A DNA stretch of 64,000 nucleotides from Pleurostoma richardsiae (Eukaryota; Ascomycota; Sordariomycetes; Calosphaeriales; Pleurostomataceae): positions 186,001 to 250,000 of the forward strand of contig JANBVO010000038.1 in NCBI GenBank assembly GCA_030052745.1. Direction: 5' to 3'. The notes below the pieces were generated by a model, which did not search any database, was not told where the DNA came from, and worked only from the letters and a program-made list of their open reading frames with translations. How positions within the stretch are numbered: position 1 is the stretch's first letter; each line of letters begins with the position of its first letter. The position numbers and the translations under genes were made by a program. This document shows, piece after piece, positions 57,385 through 64,000 of the stretch.

Positions 57385-58320
57385 TCATAAGACGCCATGC
57401 TTTTGAAAGATCTTCTTCAGCGTGTCGCTATCAAAGTCCTCATCCTCCGGGATCATCTCAATGAGGGCGGTCAGGTTCGCGAACAGGTCCCCCTGGTTGC
57501 GGTAGGCCAGAATAGCAGGAACCGCAGCATTGTCGAACTCGATGTCCTCATAATGGACCTTGACAAAGCGAGTAGCCGGGTGCGCCCGGACTAGAGGCCT
57601 AAGAGCTGACTCGATGACGGAAGAGACCTCAGACTGTAGGGAGCAATCGTCAGCATTGAGTATCGTAGCGTACATGCAGCGGCATCATACCTCATGGTCG
57701 TAAACGAACACCACGACAGTAACCTCCCTGCCAACCTTCTCGATGGCATCCAGGTAGCCCATGGCGTCCACCTCCTCTAGCCGCCCAAACATGCGCACGC
57801 TGGGGCTCGTGCGGCGGTTCCGGACGGCACCGCCCCGTGCCTCTTCCTCCAGCTCGCGCCGCCTCGAGTCTCTCCACTCACGCAGGAAGCTCTCTTCGTC
57901 GTTGTCGTCGCCGCTCTGCTCCGACTCGCTCTTGGTGCCACCACTGGCCAGGGAGTCCATGCCGAAGATGCTCCTCCTGGCAGTCCGCACCCTGTTCATC
58001 CACTTACTCTTCCGCGCCTGCTCGTAGCTCCTCGCATCGGCAATCACGCCCTTCACGCCCGTCGCTCGGCCGGAGTCGAAGCTGACCGGGGGCAGCTTCA
58101 TCTCCAGCGAGGAGGCGTGGTTCAGGGCGGGAACACGCATGGCGGCGTCGATCTGGGAAGCTCGGTAGCGGTCTTCCTCGTCTTCGTCGTCTTGGGATCT
58201 GAGACGAGCTTCTCCAGCGGCTTCTGCACGGTCCTCAGGGTGGATCCTGTCGTTGTCGTCTGCGCTGTTCTTGGCGAGGAAGTCTGCGAACTCTTCCTGG
58301 GCGGCGGTTTGGTTGGACAT
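57385..58320 (-). CDS. bdm-1: phosducin-like protein (PhLP1, BDM-1/PhnA type)
   Basis: Complement join of 57385-57633 and 57691-58320, encoding 292 residues. A 57-nt intron (GTATGA..TACAG) joins VVVFVYDHE to SEVSSVIESALRPL. The N-terminal half is acidic and helical (MSNQTAAQEEFADFLAKNS, RIHPEDRAEAAGE). The C-terminal half is a thioredoxin-like fold without a redox Cys pair: FGRLEEVDAMGYLDAIEKV, TVVVFVYDH, RFVKVHYEDIEFDNAAVPAI, LAYRNQGDLFANLTALIEM. Such proteins work with the CCT chaperonin to fold G-beta and assemble G-beta-gamma. In Cryphonectria (BDM-1) and Aspergillus (PhnA) they are needed for G-beta function. The G-beta gene is the next recognised gene, 3.8 kb away on the same strand, which fits this role. 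Confidence 0.9.
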
Positions 58321-61300
58321 GCTGAAGGCGGGGGACAGGAGGTTGACGGGGCAAGCCGACTTAAATAGTGGTAGTAGGGTAATAGGTGTGGTAGAAGAAC
58401 ACGAGAGAAGGGTTACGTAGTGTGTGGAGCAGGTATGCGTGCCACGCCGTGACGAGTGCCCTGGCGGTTAGGGGAGACCAATCGCTGCTGTTCTGGGGCG
58501 TGGCGAGGGGAGAGTGCTGATGATGGAGTGGTACCGGTGTCAGATTGCCAATCCAACTGGGAATTGCCGACAATGCTGGACCAGATCCCTGGCGCCCAAG
58601 GGTTCGAGAATAGCAGAATGGCAAGCCTAAATCCTCCGGGATGTGTCAGACGGTTTCAGAACGTGGCCAGATGATGCTATGAGGAACGGGGGAGGCCAGG
58701 CACAAGGTGACAGCGAGACCGGCACTACCACAAGGGTGAATGTCTAAAGGTCCGCTGTTATAGCTGGCAAGCAGAGGAAAGGGGCGCAGGACCACAGGAA
58801 CAGTCCGAGGTTAAGAAGACGGGCGAAGGCACAGCGGCGACTCGATCAGCCCTCAGGGGTCAGAACGTGCAGCACGCAGGAGAATCCCCCGGCGGAACGT
58901 CTAGCCTCAGCCCTCTTCGCGTGGATGACCGGGATCAGGGGCGGCGAATATGCAGGACAGAGACAGGGATGGAGACTCGGTCCAGCTCGCGGCCTCGGAA
59001 GGGAGGAGAGGGGGAGGAGGGGAACACGGACAAGGTGGTGGGTAGGTAGGCACGGCAAGGACTGAATCTAAGAGTAAGAGCCTGCTTACCTTGAAGGTCT
59101 CGGCTCTTGAGTGCCTGTCTCTGGTATTGGAGAAACTGGTCCTTGAAGGCTGGGTGAAGTCCAAGGTCCGCGGGCCGATGGTGCAGCGATGTGGAAGAAA
59201 ACGTTTATGTGAAACTATTGGCGCTCGGAGAATTTGCAGCGGCACTCAGAGCTGACGGTAAAGCCCACAGGGCGCAGCGGAGAGGCCGAGAAGGCTAAAA
59301 GAGCGCGCGCTAGAGTGAGCCTCTATCGAATGACAGAATCAGTCAATTGTTGGTGCAATAGGCAGGGTCTGAGACATCAACAAAGATTTGTTGATGCGCA
59401 ATCGTCCTCGATGTCGACAATCTGTTGTGGAGAGCAGCAATGGCAGAAAAGCAAAGGCGGTAGCACAGCTTTATGTTGACCTAACACGGGCATCACTTGT
59501 ACCTTGTACGTGAAATATGCGAGAAACTGGACGCTCCCAGCTCCTCCTCCTGTCCTTCAATATGACTAAAATCCTCGGTCCATCCACCAAGAAAGCGAAG
59601 GGTTTGGGCCGTGGTCGTTCTTGGACATGATCTTCACTCTGTCCAGGGTAAGGGTACCTTAACCATCCACGCGCTGCACTTAGTATGGTAGGCGCCGTCG
59701 TCTTAAAGTCTGATCACAGACACCATCACATATCGGAAAGAGCCTAATATTCACCGTTACCAGTTTGGGTACCAGACTCGAGATACCCGGCAGTGGCTCC
59801 AGCAGTGGAAACTCAAGACCAAACCCTCGACTCAACGGGCCAAAACGAGCTCGCGCACTCGAGTCGACTACATGCACCGAAGCAACCCCCAGGCTGTCCG
59901 CCCTCCCTGGATCCCGAAGCTAGAAGGCTTCTAGAAAGACGTCAGACAGGCGGCCATCCTGGACTCCTGGGCGGTCCACCGCCCCCTTTCTGAAGGGCTT
60001 CACCGCCCGGTGCAGCAACATGTTGCAGCAAGCTTGCACATTCCCTTGCTCTTACTAGCAGTCCTATAACTGACCAGATTTCCTCGAACCCGTTCCTAGC
60101 TGACCTGCTCTCTCAGCCAAGTTACATTCTCAGCCTGTCTACCTCCCCTCCCGTCTGAACACGAACAGCGTAATTACAAATGGCTTAGTAGGACCGCAGA
60201 GGGGTAGAACACCTCCATATCACGGTGCCAGCAGCGGCAAAAAGACACGGCGCAAGGAGCAATCCTTGAAGCGTTTTACGGGCTCTGCTATATCCCCCGT
60301 ATTTTCATCATCTGCCCGCTTGGCTAAATGTCACATGCGCGACCCTGTTTCATGCCCGTGTTTCAGTTTCTCCTAGCGCACAGTTCGTTGTCCCCCCTTA
60401 CAGGTTGTGGCAATGAGATCAGGTCCGCGAATATTATGTGGAGATCAGACGCCTATGTACAGCTTTGCGTCTTCGCCTAAGGTGAGTCCCTATAACGTCG
60501 CACTTGTCTGTGACTTAATGACGCGGTAATACGTGTCGATACCAATGCCTTGGGGCAGTGACACGGGGACCGGTTCCCGAGCCTAGATATAGCACAGTGG
60601 TATTGGCCGTCTCGCGTGTAGTCGATGGAGCCGGGAGCCGAAAGCTGGGGTACTGCAAGACCTTTCGGCTTGCAGTCTGATGCGCCAGATGAGTTGGAGG
60701 GCATCCTAGCTTCAACTTCTGGGCTTTTGGGGATTGGTAGGGAGAAATACAGCTAGAGTTGCCCGGGCGAGAGAGTCTAGAGTCGCCATACCACGCCGGT
60801 CAAGCAAAGAAGCCAGGAAGACGCTGGGAACTTAAGAGCAACAAGAATCACGTCTGTCCTTGGATGTTGGCGAATGACTTCGAGCAAGGAACTGTTGTCA
60901 AGACCTGATCCAATCTCGTATTGGAACTCCTCACTCACGGTTGACGCCGGGCCGTCGCGACCTAGCAATGAGCTCCTCATCAGTTCTACCATGCTCCTTC
61001 AAATAATGGAAATCGCTGCCACACATTCTCACGTCACATCATTGTGCTGCGACTCGAAACTTGAATATTGATCCATAGAGCACTCGACGAGATAATAGTA
61101 CAGGCATAACGGACTATTGCCTCTCTTAAACCGTCAATTGCCTCCTCGAACGTCCACTGCAGATTCCCCTTGCGTCTCACAATTAAGACGTGGTAGACAG
61201 GAAGCCCGGCAACCTGGACGTCAAGGAACAACTGCGCGGTCAAAGGACGCCTCCATTGTGGAGGAAAGCCGTGCCACACCTGTTCTCGCCCGATGCTCTC

Positions 61301-62074
61301 CAATGCATCTCTCGTAGAGCCAAATAATTTACCGTTTTGCTTCCCGGGCTTTTATAGTATCGACAAAGGCCATGAAAAAAGTTAGGGCCGCAGGGGGAAT
61401 CCGTCTACCATCACATCCCCTGAACTCAAAAGCAGGGGTAACCAGATTTGCAGGACGAAGGGCGATCGAAATGTGCCGTTAGGAGGGTGTCAATATGGAG
61501 GGTGTGACATAAGAAACGCCATCCAGAATGCTCCATAAGCCGGTACATTGGCTCTCTGGTGGCGCTTCTGGCATTGTGGTCGGCACCGGTAGCGAGAGCC
61601 CTGAGCTTCGAAATCCGCTGCCCGCAGAATCTCATCCGAAAGTACGCGCTCGTACCCTCCGGCACCCAGGGTGATGGGCCCTCAGAACCCAAACCAGTCT
61701 GTCCAGAGACAACGGAGGGGTTGCTCAGTGGCCGGACAAGAACCAATAGATGTAATACAATCAGCCGAACAAACAGAAAGACACGAAAGGGGAATATTGC
61801 GCGCGGAATCGAGACTAATCGCCACCGATCATAGGAAACCGTATCTGCGACCGGTTGACAGGTCGGCAATGGGCGGGTGGAGGGAGAGGTCCAGTAGAGG
61901 ATTGCTCGTCGGTATTGTAGGTGTATCATGACTTCGTCCTGGGCTACGCCGCGCTTCGAGGATTAAGAAGACGTATTCAGGTGGAATTAGAAAGGCTGGC
62001 GAGAGCCCGCGCCGGCACGCTGGGGAGGCGGGGGTATATCCAGATGGCCGTATAATCGTTCATTGGGTGGGCAT
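58321..62074. other. long intergenic region between BDM-1 and G-beta
   Basis: About 3.75 kb, the longest gene-free stretch here. Around 58960-59050 it is purine-rich (GGAGGAGAGGGGGAGGAGG-like). Minus-strand frames at 61034-61303 (89 codons) and 60777-60992 (71 codons) have slightly protein-like composition but no convincing splice joins them and no family is recognisable. The rest shows no coding character. Confidence 0.4.
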
Positions 62075-63445
62075 TTAGTATGCCCAGACCTTAAGCTGCA
62101 AGGATGTTAGCTATCTATAGATTCTAGGCTCTGTCTCCGGCAATGGGATCGACACTTACCAGAGAGTCCCATGAACCTGTGCACAAGCTTATGCCGTCGT
62201 TACTGACACCCAGACAGCTGACACGATTCTCGTGACCCACGAGAGATCCGACCTTCTCGCCCCGAGTGATATCCCAAACCTAAGCCATATTAGTTACAGG
62301 CACTTCTCCGTCATATGAAGACTAGTAAAAGGCACTCACCTTGCACTCGAAGTCATCGTAGCCTGCAAACAGGAGGCGACCCGAGACGGAGGTGGCGACA
62401 GATGTGATACCGCAGAGGATGGATTCCGACTAGAGACATTAGTATGTCGATCAGATGGTTTGAAGAAGCATGCACTCACGCCGTAGACATTGAGTTCCCG
62501 GTCAGCGCGGATATCGAAGAGCCGGCAGGTCGCATCGTCCGAGCCGGTGACAAAGGAGTGGCCATCAGGGAAGAACTGGATGGCGTTGATATCGGACTCA
62601 TGGCCAGCAAAGGTCTGAACGGCCTTGCCAGCTCGGATGTCCCAGAGCTTGGCGAACGCGTCGCAAGCCCCGGAAATGAAGGTGTTCTGATTCGTCGGGT
62701 TGAGGCTGATGCTCATGACGTCGCCGAGGTGGTCTGCGAACTCGATAACCTTGGTACCCGTCTCGATATCCCACTTCATGCACGTCATATCACCTGAAGA
62801 GGTCAGAATGCTGCGGTCATTGATGAACCGACAGCACGACAGATATCCAGCATGACCAGACAGCTCCCGAGCAACCCGAGTCGGCCCATCCCTATTCTGG
62901 TTCAGGTTGTATATGGAGCAGATGTTGTCGAGGCCACCGCAGGCGACATAGTTCCCGCTCGGAGCATAGGCACATGTCATGACCCACGACGATCGTAGGG
63001 GAATTGCGTGGACCTTGTTGGTAGTGTACGCATCCCAAATGATCAGCTTTCCATCCTGGGAGGCAGAGACCAAATGCCGGCGGTCGGTTGACCAATGCAT
63101 GGCATAGATCTTTGCTAGATGTCCCTTCAGCGTCCTCTTTGCCTTCATCATCTGATTCTTCGGGATCGGCTCGTGTGCTTGCTGCGCAACGGCGCGGACT
63201 AGACAGAAACGGACAGGTCAGCATTGCCGAACGAGCAACGAGATAAGTCACCACTCGCAGCCGGCGGTTGGACAGCGATGCGATGCAAATTCTATGAGGG
63301 AGAGGAAAGACTCACGTGTGGTGTCGGCGAGCTCATCCTTCTTCCTCTTGATTCTGTCCTTGAGGGTCTCAGCCTCGCGACGCGCCTGCTGGATCCGCGC
63401 CTGCATTGCCTCGGGCGACACGTCGTTGGACCTCTGTGACTCCAT
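62075..63445 (-). CDS. gnb-1: heterotrimeric G-protein beta subunit
   Basis: Complement join of 63316-63445, 62480-63198, 62340-62429, 62160-62279 and 62075-62095, encoding 359 residues, the standard size for fungal G-beta. An N-terminal coiled coil ([18 protein letters not shown]) pairs with G-gamma. Seven WD40 repeats follow: [95 protein letters not shown], then [20 protein letters not shown] and [18 protein letters not shown], closing with SWDSLLKVWAY. The last exon is only 21 nt. G-beta-gamma carries pheromone, nutrient and virulence signalling at the plasma membrane. All splice sites are GT-AG with strong GTGAGT or GTAAGT donors. The symbol follows the Neurospora name; it is cpgb-1, mgb1 or sfaD in other fungi. 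Confidence 0.97.
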
Positions 63446-64000
63446 GTTGACCGACGGGTGAGGAGGCGATGGCGGCGGATGGAAGTGGTGGGTGGTTGAG
63501 GGTAGGCGCCGTCAACGATGGAGGCTGAGGGAGGAATGGAGATGGACTGAGCTTTGCTCTGGCCGGGACGGGTCGATGGGGAGGAGGGAACTTAGGAAGG
63601 AGGCGGCGCTGGGCCGGGTGTTGTGGGAGAAAATGCAAGCTGCCAGGGGGGGTTAATTGCGCGGACCACTAAAACGGCTAGATAGGCAGGGCCTCCAAGC
63701 TAAGGTAGGTTCGCAGGTCGGACGAGAAAGATTACTTCTGTATCGATGGGTCGGAAAGTGGAGAGCAGAGGTGCGCGCGAGGTCTCAATTAGAAAGCAGC
63801 TGCGGCTGCTAGAGAGGCCTTGGTCCCTTTCCCGCCCCTGTTAGTGGTTGTCTAGTGCAGACTGCCTGGTCTGTTCGCTGTGGCTCCTCTCCGTTTTCTG
63901 TCTGCCTCTCCGGCTTGGTCGTGGGATGGAGGTGACGCCAGGCCTGACAGTCGGCTGAGCGAAGACGGATGGGCGAATGCCTTGCGGAGCGGCTGAACGA
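63446..64000 (-). promoter_or_regulatory. G-beta upstream region
   Basis: The remaining 555 bp of the window upstream of the G-beta start. It is purine-rich on the plus strand near the start codon (pyrimidine-rich leader on the sense strand), as is usual for fungal promoters. No further gene was seen. Confidence 0.4.

Noticed and set aside
61426-61929. 167-codon minus-strand frame upstream of the possible orphan
   Set aside because: It has random-looking composition with many Arg/Ser/Pro residues, no conserved motif and no splice partners.

Overview
This is a gene-sparse but ordinary stretch of a filamentous ascomycete nuclear genome, most likely a Sordariomycete (Pezizomycotina). The reasons are short introns (about 47-92 nt) with GTAAGT/GTATGT/GTGAGT-type donors and CTAAC/CTGAC-like branch sites, GC-rich coding DNA, a Zn2Cys6 regulator, a phosducin-like protein of the fungal BDM-1/PhnA type, GH131 and feruloyl-esterase-like secreted enzymes, and single-copy housekeeping genes spaced by 0.3-3.8 kb of non-coding DNA. 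I saw no bacterial, viral or retroelement genes and no CRISPR array. The genus cannot be fixed from the sequence alone.

Layout. 0-6 kb: the 3' end of an unidentified gene, then CDC48 (AAA-ATPase, six exons, minus strand) and a small unknown gene upstream of it. 8.3-11 kb: a MAPEG-family membrane protein and a secreted Ser/Thr-rich mucin-like protein with a C-terminal Cys module. 12-18 kb: a DUF4211 acidic nuclear-type protein and LCB2 (serine palmitoyltransferase). 20-29 kb: acetoacetyl-CoA synthetase, an endosomal NHX-type Na+/H+ exchanger and a SUT-type sugar/H+ symporter. 30-33 kb: two secreted plant-polysaccharide enzymes in tandem (GH131 glucanase and a CE1/feruloyl-esterase-like hydrolase, the latter apparently with a GC-AG intron). 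33.7-34.1 kb: two identical tRNA-Asn(GTT) genes in inverted orientation with a tRNA-like relic between them. 35-46 kb: a Pro/Gln-rich coiled-coil protein, the MAPK adaptor STE50 and a Zn2Cys6 regulator resembling ARO80. 47-55 kb: TAF14 (YEATS), RanBP1 and a large unknown single-span membrane protein. 57-63.5 kb: the phosducin-like chaperone (BDM-1/PhLP1) and the G-protein beta subunit, consecutive recognised genes on the same strand.

How genes relate. Most neighbours are unrelated housekeeping genes. Two neighbourhoods look functionally coherent: GH131 with the esterase (plant cell-wall attack), and BDM-1 with G-beta (folding chaperone and its client), with STE50 of a MAPK pathway about 16 kb further away. 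No obviously novel multi-gene system is present. The best second-look items are the BDM-1/G-beta linkage, the inverted tRNA pair with a relic, the GC-AG intron, an in-frame 57-nt intron in the Zn2Cys6 gene that is invisible to ORF calling, the mucin-like secreted protein, and patches of an ACCTAGGT-like short repeat confined to intergenic DNA.
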